A stretch of DNA of 64,000 nt from a virus: positions 1-64,000 of IMG/VR virus record IMGVR_UViG_3300032298_000575. One strand, given 5' to 3'. Positions 58,092-64,000 of this stretch are shown piece after piece. The notes under the pieces were generated by a model. It saw nothing but the letters and a program-made list of their open reading frames with translations, searched no databases and had not been told where the DNA came from. Position 1 is the first letter of the stretch, and the number at the start of each line of letters is the position of its first letter. Both the position numbers and the translations under genes were made by a program.

Positions 58092-59068
58092 GCAGCAACG
58101 GCGTGGACCAGAGGGGCCACTTTGCCGAAGATTTCAAAAGTCGAGTTGCGCCGGACGAGATGCGGAATGCGGAGGGCGTTCTGCCGATCGACCTCTTGAG
58201 CCGCTTGTTCCTCGGTGAAATAACGGTCGGTCTTGTAGAGGTGGCGGGTCGCGGCACGGTGGCTCTTGAGCGTGACACGCTCGCCCGTGCTGCGTGAGAC
58301 CACTTGCCAATCTCCGGGCGGGAGCACATTGCGGTCGACATCCGGCGGAGGAATGAACGGCGGGATCTCGAAGTGGGATATCCCACCGTCATAACAATAG
58401 GTGCCGTCTTTTCGCGGGTAGAGACAGTCGGGCGTCCAGAGACATGTCTCTTGGATAAAGGGGACTCCCAGGCCGATCGCCAAGCCCATCGGGGATGACT
58501 GGTTGCCGATGAAAAGATCGGCCCCCGCAATGAGCTTGGCTAGTTCGAGGTAGTCGTTGGTCACGGCATATTCCGCGTGGACCGAGGTCACTTTGCGGAG
58601 TTCTTCGACCTCTTGCGGCAACCCGACAAAGATCATCTTCGTGCCAAGAGCTTCACCGATAAGATCCCACCGGAAGTAAGGGTTGTGGTAGCGCGGGCTG
58701 CGATGACAAACGACCCGCCCCCGAGCCCGCACCGAGGGGGAAACTTTCAGCCAAGGATCGGGCACTGCGTTCGCATTGACCCAATCACTTTGCAGTTCCA
58801 TGAGATTGACCCCGTAGATCAGCCCGCCATTACGGAACGTAGAGAAATTGACGCAGTGTTCATTGGCCGGCGCATCCCCGTGAATCACCTTGCCAACATA
58901 GTCTTGGGCTTCGAGGAGCGGACGAAGCACGTTGGCCCGCTCGGGCGTCATCTTCGCCGTCCAAGGCCGCGAGTTGAGATACAGATTCCCGCGCCCAAGT
59001 TCCCTCATCGAGGGCAGCGCGTAGAGGACATCCCCTAAGTCTCCGGAGTGGAAATAATTCACGACCAA
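58088..59068 (-). CDS. GT9-like (heptosyltransferase-type) glycosyltransferase
   Basis: This 326-residue protein starts MVVNYFHSGDLGDVLYALPS, like the N-terminal domain of ADP-heptose LPS heptosyltransferases. It has LIAGADLFIGNQSSPMGLAI as the donor-binding region (about 179-198). It may modify phage or host glycans. Together with the 56917 gene it forms a glycosylation pair embedded in the packaging genes. Confidence 0.7.
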   Translation of the reverse strand: MVVNYFHSGDLGDVLYALPSMRELGRGNLYLNSRPWTAKMTPERANVLRPLLEAQDYVGKVIHGDAPANEHCVNFSTFRNGGLIYGVNLMELQSDWVNANAVPDPWLKVSPSVRARGRVVCHRSPRYHNPYFRWDLIGEALGTKMIFVGLPQEVEELRKVTSVHAEYAVTNDYLELAKLIAGADLFIGNQSSPMGLAIGLGVPFIQETCLWTPDCLYPRKDGTYCYDGGISHFEIPPFIPPPDVDRNVLPPGDWQVVSRSTGERVTLKSHRAATRHLYKTDRYFTEEQAAQEVDRQNALRIPHLVRRNSTFEIFGKVAPLVHAVAA

Positions 59069-59244
59069 TCGTCGTTAGCTTCTTCGCGTGTTTCGGTCTC
59101 GTCCTGTTGGAACATGGTGTCTTCCTTGGACAACACCTCGGTCACCGCATCGACGGCCTGAAGCCAATCCGGCGCGGTCAGCGAAATCATCCGCAGCGGC
59201 GGTGCATTCTTGCGCAACTCCTCAACTGTGACGCGATACGACAT
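59059..59244 (-). CDS. 61-residue hypothetical protein
   Basis: I chose ATG 59244 (MSYRVTVEELRKNAPPLRMI); the ORF upstream of it is shadow. The product is acidic-tailed (TREEANDDWS) and overlaps the glycosyltransferase gene by ten bases. Between terminase and glycosyltransferase genes; no family recognised. Confidence 0.55.
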   Translation of the reverse strand: MSYRVTVEELRKNAPPLRMISLTAPDWLQAVDAVTEVLSKEDTMFQQDETETREEANDDWS

Positions 59245-59267
59245 TGTTATGCTGTTATGATACCGCC

Positions 59268-61040
59268 TCAAAAAGACTGGAGCAACTGACCCGACCGCCG
59301 CGGGGCATACTTCGAAGTCATCGTCGACTTCCAACTGCTCATGCCGCGGCGACTCCCACCAGTCTCTTGGGGAGGACGCAGCCCGAACCGCTCGCGGACC
59401 ACGTCGAGCATGACGAAGGCGGCATCGGCCACGTCGGGCGATCGGCCGATCCTGGCTTTCATATCGGTTTTCGACTCGACGACCACCTTCATCGATCCGG
59501 ACTTACGGGTGTCGTAGTTGCGGCTGGTCATCTCCCGAGCCAGATCCGGCCCGATCCCTCTTAGTTGATTATTCTGCAAAAACTCCTTCGCCCCGAACCA
59601 AAGCTCGGTCACGCGGTTCACATACTTATCTTGGGCCGCAGTCGCATCGTAAGCCGAGAGTGAGCGCCCCGAGGGAGCCCCGCCGAAGTGAACCCGGAGA
59701 AACTCATTCGACCCGCAGACCGTGGCCATCGCATCGCAGAAGGGCACGCCGCCGCCCGTCACGTCGACCCCGATGTTTCGCCACGGCACCCCAGCTTTGA
59801 CCACGATGTCTTTGATCTTCTTGGCGATCTGGAAGGTGCGCGGCTCGGGGTTGCTCGCCTCCTCGTCGAGGTAATGGAACTCGTCGAACGAAACCTGATC
59901 GACCCCATCTTTATTCTGGCCAAACGAGCCCAAATAAATGACACACCTATCCCCGCCGCTCACAAAGGAGGGGTCGATGCCGACAATACGTTCGGCGCGG
60001 CCCCTCCAGATCGGCTTCTGATCGGCTTGGAAGCGGATGATCTCGGCCTCGCTGTAGATGGCTTTGCTGACCGCCTGGGGTGGCCAGAACCCCCGATAGT
60101 CACGCCAGAAGATCGGATTGTCCTCGCCGAGTCGCTCACGCGCCTCATCGATCTTCTCCCATTTTTGGATCGGCCATTTGTTTTCGCCGGCCAAGTAGTT
60201 CGGATTCTTGAGGGCATCGAGGTGCAGACAGACCCCACCCAGCTTCGTCTCCCACTTCTCATCATTGACCGTGATGCTCCCCCACCCATTCGTCGGCTCG
60301 ACGAAGCGCCCGAAGGGGTCGTAGTAGGAGACAGGGTTTGCCGCGGCACAGATGTGGAGAAACGGGTTGTTCGAAAGGTTGGACATCGCCGTGTCGAGGA
60401 AGGCATGACCTAACTCGCTCAACTCGTCGGCCGCGACGATGACCCGCGGAGCTTTCATGCCTCTCATTTTGCCGGTAACTTCCGAGGTCTTTTTCGCCTC
60501 GGCCGGAATCAAGTAAACCCCAGCCTGCTCCATCCGCTCCCCGTTCCGGATCGTGTAGATCGCCGGAGTCGGAGTATCGGCGAGCTTCCCTGGAGCCACG
60601 GGCTTGATGCACGGCCAATACCTCTGGATGGCTCCCCAGACCCGCTTCTTGGCGTCACGAATGCTTGTGGACGTGACCAATGAGAGCGTGTGGAACGGCG
60701 CAGCCATCCAATTCAGGAGAGCCCAGATGGCCATGAATTCCGACTTGCCGGACGAACCACAGCCTGCGAAACCGACGAACTTATTGTGACAGCACTCATA
60801 CAACATGTCATCGGCCCAAGGGTGCCAAATAAAGTTCTCAGTTTTCTTATTGAAGAAAATCTGAGCCGCGTTTTTGAAGTGATCTTCGATGGGCAACATC
60901 TCCGGCGACCGCCGGTCACGGTTCACAAAGCAGTAAAGCTCGATCGCCCAATCAGCCGTCCCCGGCACAAAATAGACCCCGTATTTAAGTCGGTATCCGA
61001 CCGGAGGAGTCGGGGCATCGGAGGCAAAAATCGGGGTCAT
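59268..61040 (-). CDS. terL: terminase large subunit
   Basis: This 590-residue packaging motor and nuclease has Walker A GCGSSGKS (about 93-100) and Walker B VIVAADEL (about 200-207, with D205 E206). Its nuclease domain has GIDPSF (D356) and a late Asp in RSPDVADAAF (about 545-554). It is the first gene of the leftward late operon, and the AT-rich region before it (61041-61299) probably holds its promoter. The matching small subunit is uncertain (see 6269-6769). Confidence 0.93.
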   Translation of the reverse strand: MTPIFASDAPTPPVGYRLKYGVYFVPGTADWAIELYCFVNRDRRSPEMLPIEDHFKNAAQIFFNKKTENFIWHPWADDMLYECCHNKFVGFAGCGSSGKSEFMAIWALLNWMAAPFHTLSLVTSTSIRDAKKRVWGAIQRYWPCIKPVAPGKLADTPTPAIYTIRNGERMEQAGVYLIPAEAKKTSEVTGKMRGMKAPRVIVAADELSELGHAFLDTAMSNLSNNPFLHICAAANPVSYYDPFGRFVEPTNGWGSITVNDEKWETKLGGVCLHLDALKNPNYLAGENKWPIQKWEKIDEARERLGEDNPIFWRDYRGFWPPQAVSKAIYSEAEIIRFQADQKPIWRGRAERIVGIDPSFVSGGDRCVIYLGSFGQNKDGVDQVSFDEFHYLDEEASNPEPRTFQIAKKIKDIVVKAGVPWRNIGVDVTGGGVPFCDAMATVCGSNEFLRVHFGGAPSGRSLSAYDATAAQDKYVNRVTELWFGAKEFLQNNQLRGIGPDLAREMTSRNYDTRKSGSMKVVVESKTDMKARIGRSPDVADAAFVMLDVVRERFGLRPPQETGGSRRGMSSWKSTMTSKYAPRRSGQLLQSF

Positions 61041-61299
61041 TTTGGAAATTTTTCTGCTACAGAGTTATACAAGCGGACACAATCGTTTTTGATACTTCGC
61101 AGTCACCTCATTACCAACACTTTATGACAACCGTAGCACGGGTTCGAATTTACGGGTTTAGGGGATTATTTAACTTCTGTAAGTCACTCGATTTACTCTG
61201 TTAGCGACGAATTTACGTCTGTTATCATTTTCGATATTATTATGCGCTTATGAATATTTTTGAACATTTTGACACAAAATCTGGTCACAATTAACAAGC
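61041..61299. other. divergent control region, candidate attP and operators
   Basis: This 259-base AT-rich gap separates the divergent TerL and integrase genes. It holds GGGTTCGAAT (61140-61149), a T-arm-like string. It also holds repeats of one motif: CGAATTTACG at 61145-61154 and again at 61208-61217, with CGATTTACTCTGTTA at 61189-61203 and CGAATTTACGTCTGTTA at 61208-61224. The 61189 copy matches 6796-6810 exactly on the other strand. It likely carries promoters for both genes, and possibly attP and regulator sites. Confidence 0.4.
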
Positions 61300-62526
61300 A
61301 TGAAAATCGAAATTACTGACACCCGAAACGAGGGCGTTGTCGTCCGGCTCAATGGGGCCAAGGCGCACATCGCCAAGGTCCGCAATGGAGCTTACCGCCA
61401 GTTCCTCATCCGCTGGAAGGTAGGGCGGAAGACGATGAGGCGCGTCTTTGCCAAACGCGACAAAGCGATAGAGGAGGCTCAAAGGATCGTCACTGACTTG
61501 GCCAGCGCCCTCGGCGAGAGAACTACAATTCATCCGGAGGATAATCTATTCCTTCGCGAGTGCTTACGCAAAGCGGGCGGCAAAAGTCGCCTACTCGAAG
61601 CCGTGGAACAATACGTCGCCAAGAACCCGATCGGGGCTGGTCGGAGGACAGTAAAAGAAGTGTCGGTCGAATTCGTCGAAGCGATGCGGGAGCGACAGAA
61701 ATTGAAGGGGCTCTCGAAGTCCTACCTCAACGGGCTCTCGACCGATTCAAACCACATCCGGCGCTGGATCGGACACCGACAACTTAACAGTGTGACCCAT
61801 GAGGAGTTCCAGGGCTACATCAGCAAGGGCGAGTGGTCGCCATTCACTTACCGCAATCTGGTGCGCCATTGGCAGATGATGGAAAAGTTCGCCAAGAAAA
61901 AAGGCTACCTCGGTAAGGACGCCGACTCCATCACCGCGGACCTGGCTCTCCCCTCCCTCGACCGCAGAGTGGTGCCGACCTTCAAGCCTTGGGAGCTTAT
62001 GCACCTCCTCTTGATCGCCAAGCCGGACGAGATCCCCTACATCGCGACGATGGCATTCGCCGGTTCGCGTCGGGCAGAGTTCCAGCGGATGACGGCGGCT
62101 CAACTCAAGTTCGATGAGCATCATGCGGTCATCGATGAGACGATCGCCAAGACTGCGGCTCGCCGGACTTTGGACATCACCGACCAGATGAAAGCCTGGC
62201 TCGCAGTCGCCGAGATCCCCAAGGAGGGTCGCCTGACCAGCCACCGCCGGGTGGCGGCACTGAGCCGCAACAAGGCTCGGCTCTCAGCCGTCGGGGTTGA
62301 GTGGAAGAACAATGTGCTCCGGCACTCGTTCTGCACCTACCACTATGCTAAATACCGCAACGCCAACGAGACCTCCTACCTCGCGGGTAACAGCCCGAAG
62401 ACCCTGCAAAAGCACTACCGCGGCCTCGTAACCACGGCGGAAGCTGACGAATGGTTTAATATCACACCGATAGTGGTGCGGGCTTACGCGGAAGAAAACG
62501 GCTTGTCCTCTTTAATAAAGTGGTGA
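61300..62526 (+). CDS. int: tyrosine recombinase (integrase)
   Basis: This 408-residue protein has an N-terminal DNA-binding region and a C-terminal catalytic domain. The first Arg lies in AGSRRAEF (R257/R258), the second in VLRHSF (R341, with N338 where the usual His stands). The nucleophile Tyr is in QKHYRGLV (Y373), with N364 in place of the second His/Trp (AGNSPKTL). The two Asn substitutions are also, as I recall, typical of integrases from Verrucomicrobiota-related genomes. It would integrate the phage genome or resolve multimers. Its leader is the AT-rich control region. Confidence 0.85.
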   Translation: MKIEITDTRNEGVVVRLNGAKAHIAKVRNGAYRQFLIRWKVGRKTMRRVFAKRDKAIEEAQRIVTDLASALGERTTIHPEDNLFLRECLRKAGGKSRLLEAVEQYVAKNPIGAGRRTVKEVSVEFVEAMRERQKLKGLSKSYLNGLSTDSNHIRRWIGHRQLNSVTHEEFQGYISKGEWSPFTYRNLVRHWQMMEKFAKKKGYLGKDADSITADLALPSLDRRVVPTFKPWELMHLLLIAKPDEIPYIATMAFAGSRRAEFQRMTAAQLKFDEHHAVIDETIAKTAARRTLDITDQMKAWLAVAEIPKEGRLTSHRRVAALSRNKARLSAVGVEWKNNVLRHSFCTYHYAKYRNANETSYLAGNSPKTLQKHYRGLVTTAEADEWFNITPIVVRAYAEENGLSSLIKW

Positions 62527-62536
62527 ACAACCACGC

Positions 62537-62554
62537 ATGTTCGTTGTCGAACAT
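62537..62554. promoter_or_regulatory. dyad ATGTTCG-TTGT-CGAACAT, operator-like
   Basis: Perfect 7-bp arms around four bases lie ten bases after the integrase stop and about 25 bases before the RHH gene. It fits a dimeric repressor site, such as autoregulation by the RHH protein. It also has TGTTC and GAACA half-sites like LexA boxes of some bacteria, but the spacing is six, not the four I recall for the verrucomicrobial type. Confidence 0.45.
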
Positions 62555-62579
62555 AGAGAAAGAAAGAACCCAAATAACC

Positions 62580-62885
62580 ATGAGCACAACAAAACACGGT
62601 CGTCTGAAGGCCGGAACTGAACGAGTGAGCTACGTAGAGAGTAAAATGACCTCCTCTGCCCTGCGCCTTTTGGCCGCAGCCAAGCAGACGAATGTCAGTT
62701 CACTCATCCGCGAAGCGACCTCCGCCTACATAACCTCGGAAGACAAAGACGGGACGCTGTCCCGCGTTGCCGAGGAGTTAGCCGTCTACAAGGCCGACAC
62801 CAAGGAAGAACGCGCTGCCGACAGCCTCGATCCACAAATGCAAAAAACCATTGCTGCCCTGCTCCGGAAACACCGGAACGGGTGA
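62580..62885 (+). CDS. ribbon-helix-helix-like DNA-binding protein
   Basis: I chose ATG 62580, behind GAAAGAAAGAACC. The 101-residue protein has a basic N-terminus, a strand ERVSYVESKM and helices SSALRLLAAAKQTNVSSLIR, as in RHH (CopG-like) repressors, then an acidic C-terminus. It probably regulates the operon via the dyad at 62537. It is followed by a strong terminator. Confidence 0.65.
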   Translation: MSTTKHGRLKAGTERVSYVESKMTSSALRLLAAAKQTNVSSLIREATSAYITSEDKDGTLSRVAEELAVYKADTKEERAADSLDPQMQKTIAALLRKHRNG

Positions 62886-62891
62886 CGCGGT

Positions 62892-62921
62892 GCCGCGGGG
62901 TTCATTCCCCGCGGCTTCTTT
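62892..62921 (+). terminator. rho-independent terminator
   Basis: GCCGCGGGG (62892-62900) and CCCCGCGGC (62907-62915) form a perfect 9-bp GC stem with a six-base loop, followed by TTCTTTTT. It ends the integrase-RHH unit. From here to 63033 no gene is seen; the stretch is AT-rich and could hold a promoter. Confidence 0.9.
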
Positions 62922-63033
62922 TTGACCACAAGTAATAGGCACATACCCATACCCTACCACTACATATATTTGCTCACATACCAACAAAGGAAACACCAAC
63001 ATAAACATAAAACACCGTAAGAAAGCCCAAGTG

Positions 63034-63201
63034 ATGACAATCCACCTCACCGAAACCGCCAAGCACGAACTCGAACAGACCGCCCATCACTGTTCGATCC
63101 CCCCGGAGAAACTTGCCTCCCTATTTGTCGAAGACGGGTTAAGGAGTTATCGTGACTCTCGTGACGAACTCCGAGACTCCATTGACCACGAAGATAGCTA
63201 A
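63034..63201 (+). CDS. 55-residue RHH-like protein, overlapped by the next gene
   Basis: ATG 63034 follows GTAAGAAAG. The product starts MTIHLTETAKHELEQTAHHC and ends acidic; a strand followed by two helices is likely. Its last third contains both the Shine-Dalgarno and the first 50 bases of the next gene. Function likely DNA-binding or antitoxin-like; not proved. Confidence 0.5.
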   Translation: MTIHLTETAKHELEQTAHHCSIPPEKLASLFVEDGLRSYRDSRDELRDSIDHEDS

Positions 63202-63340
63202 CCTTCGCAACCCGAAGTTGATCCGCTCATTCGCCAGCGACCCCGAACTTGAAGACCGGCTAAAAGCTGAGTCCGAAAGTTCGGGGCGCTCGATGAGCGC
63301 AGTCATCCGGCTGGCTCTTCGGAAATTCTTCGGGCTGTAG
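63152..63340 (+). CDS. 62-residue RHH-type protein, GTG start
   Basis: GTG 63152 lies five bases after a clear TAAGGAG (63139-63145), so translation inside the previous gene is plausible. The C-terminal half, DRLKAESESSGRSMSAVIRL, followed by ALRKFF, is a ribbon-helix-helix pattern (strand, helix, then R(S/M)xSxxIRxAL). It ends TAG then TAATAAC. Probably a regulator. Confidence 0.65.
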   Translation: MTLVTNSETPLTTKIANLRNPKLIRSFASDPELEDRLKAESESSGRSMSAVIRLALRKFFGL

Positions 63341-63353
63341 TAATAACACCATA

Positions 63354-63641
63354 ATGACTTCGATGATCTTGGAGTGCGAGTCCTTCACTGCGACTCCGCT
63401 CGAAAGTGGGAAGCTGCGCCTGGAGATCAAGGCTCCGGTCGAGCGGCCCAAAGAAACACTCGGCCCTCGCGAAGCGGCTGAGAGGTTAAGCACCATCTTC
63501 GGCAAGCCGGTGCAGAAGCACTCGCTCGGATATTGGCGAGCACGCGGTCTCCCCTACACCCAAGTTGGCGACCGGAAATTTATCTACCACGAGGTCGCGA
63601 TCACTCGATGGGCGCAAGGACTGGGAGCTTCGATTCTATGA
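63354..63641 (+). CDS. HTH protein, excisionase/MerR-like
   Basis: This 95-residue protein has a winged-helix-like C-terminal half. LGPREAAERLSTIFGKPVQK is followed by HSLGYWRARGLPYTQVGDRK and YHEVAITRW, the layout of HTH_17/excisionase-type DNA-binding proteins. It may serve as excisionase or regulator near the integrase. The start follows GTAATAAC by six bases; the stop overlaps the next start (ATGA). Confidence 0.7.
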   Translation: MTSMILECESFTATPLESGKLRLEIKAPVERPKETLGPREAAERLSTIFGKPVQKHSLGYWRARGLPYTQVGDRKFIYHEVAITRWAQGLGASIL

Positions 63642-64000
63642 ACTCCAGGCAAAAAGGAAAACGGGTCGAGCGCCTTTGGCGCGATCAACTTCGCGAGGCA
63701 GGATTCCTCAAGTCGTTCCGCGGTCAGCAATACTGCGGTGCGGCCGGCAATGCCGACGTAGTTTGTCCTGAGTTGCCGTCGTTGCACTTCGAAGTGAAAG
63801 GCGTGCAGAACTTGAACGTCTTGGCTGCGATGAAGCAGGCGATCAATGACGCTGGAAAGAAAACTCCGGTTGTCACGCACAAGAAAAACGGCGAGCCGTG
63901 GTTGGTCACGATGCTCGCCGCTGATTGGCTGCGTCTGGTGAAAGATTCGGATTGGGTCAGTCCAGCAGACTCCCCAGCAACTCCCGATTCTGTGCCTCCC
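63638..64000 (+). CDS. Holliday-junction resolvase-like PD-(D/E)XK nuclease, runs off the window
   Basis: ATG 63638 overlaps the previous stop; the frame is still open at 64000. The visible 121 residues begin NSRQKGKRVERLWRDQLREA, then FRGQQYCGAAGNADVVCPEL and LHFEVKGVQ: the E...D...E-x-K pattern of archaeal Hjc-like and phage resolvase nucleases. Predicted to cut branched DNA in recombination or packaging. Later residues ADWLRLVKD and a Pro-rich stretch follow. Confidence 0.75.
   Translation, partial: MNSRQKGKRVERLWRDQLREAGFLKSFRGQQYCGAAGNADVVCPELPSLHFEVKGVQNLNVLAAMKQAINDAGKKTPVVTHKKNGEPWLVTMLAADWLRLVKDSDWVSPADSPATPDSVPP

Noticed and set aside
61140-61160. A second tRNA gene suggested by GGGTTCGAAT
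   Set aside because: No acceptor or anticodon stem can be drawn around it; kept only as a possible attachment core.
62537-62554. Terminator for the integrase gene
   Set aside because: The stem is AT-rich and lacks a T-run; the real terminator is at 62892-62921 after the RHH gene.
1-64000. CRISPR array
   Set aside because: The only regular repeats are the 12-bp-phased hexamers at 5079-5120 and the 7-bp TGAACCA runs. Neither has the repeat-spacer lengths of CRISPR.

Overview
The window reads as most of the genome of a tailed bacteriophage of the short-tailed (podovirus-like) kind. It carries a family-A DNA polymerase, a primase-helicase, terminase large subunit, portal, scaffold, major capsid candidate, a nozzle-like tail protein, glycine-zipper internal virion proteins, a 3,356-residue polyvalent virion protein, a lysis cassette and a tyrosine integrase, so it may be temperate. 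The host is not certain. The integrase type (Asn at the usual first His position) reminds me of proteins from the Verrucomicrobiota/PVC group, but this is recollection and inference only. Gene spacing is tight, starts often overlap stops (ATGA), and both ends cut through genes, so the replicon extends beyond the window.

Layout. (1) 1-4745, plus strand: replication genes (end-truncated unknown, small acidic protein, polymerase lacking most of its exonuclease domain, primase-helicase, dCMP deaminase), with a possible cloverleaf-like RNA at 4215-4309. (2) 4743-5137: a non-coding block packed with GGAACT/AGTTCC repeats, partly on a 12-bp period, beside an AT-rich stretch; the best candidate for a replication origin or control region. 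(3) 5138-6769, mostly minus strand: three small genes, a plus-strand 45-residue gene with a perfect Shine-Dalgarno, and an HTH protein resembling a terminase small subunit. (4) 6907-22721, plus strand: about forty mostly tiny accessory genes with near-identical GAAAGGAA ribosome binding sites, interspersed with GTCCGTTAACGGAC palindromes. This region includes a Gp88-like protein, a cytosine-C5 methyltransferase whose +1 frame is also open and family-like, a zincin-like protein, a glycosyltransferase and a SAM methyltransferase. (5) 22740-22811: tRNA-Glu(CTC) at the convergence point. (6) 22774-61040, minus strand: the late module, transcribed right to left, in the order TerL, glycosyltransferases/nuclease, portal, fibres, lysis, scaffold, capsid, nozzle, fibres, thioredoxin, repeat protein, internal virion proteins, giant protein. 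(7) 61041-64000, plus strand: an AT-rich control region, integrase, RHH and HTH DNA-binding proteins, and a resolvase-like nuclease running off the end.

How it works together (inference): rightward early/accessory transcription prepares nucleotide pools, DNA modification and probably host takeover. The leftward late module packages DNA and builds a short-tailed virion whose giant internal protein, glycine-zipper proteins and tail fibres serve entry. The right-end genes govern integration and regulation.
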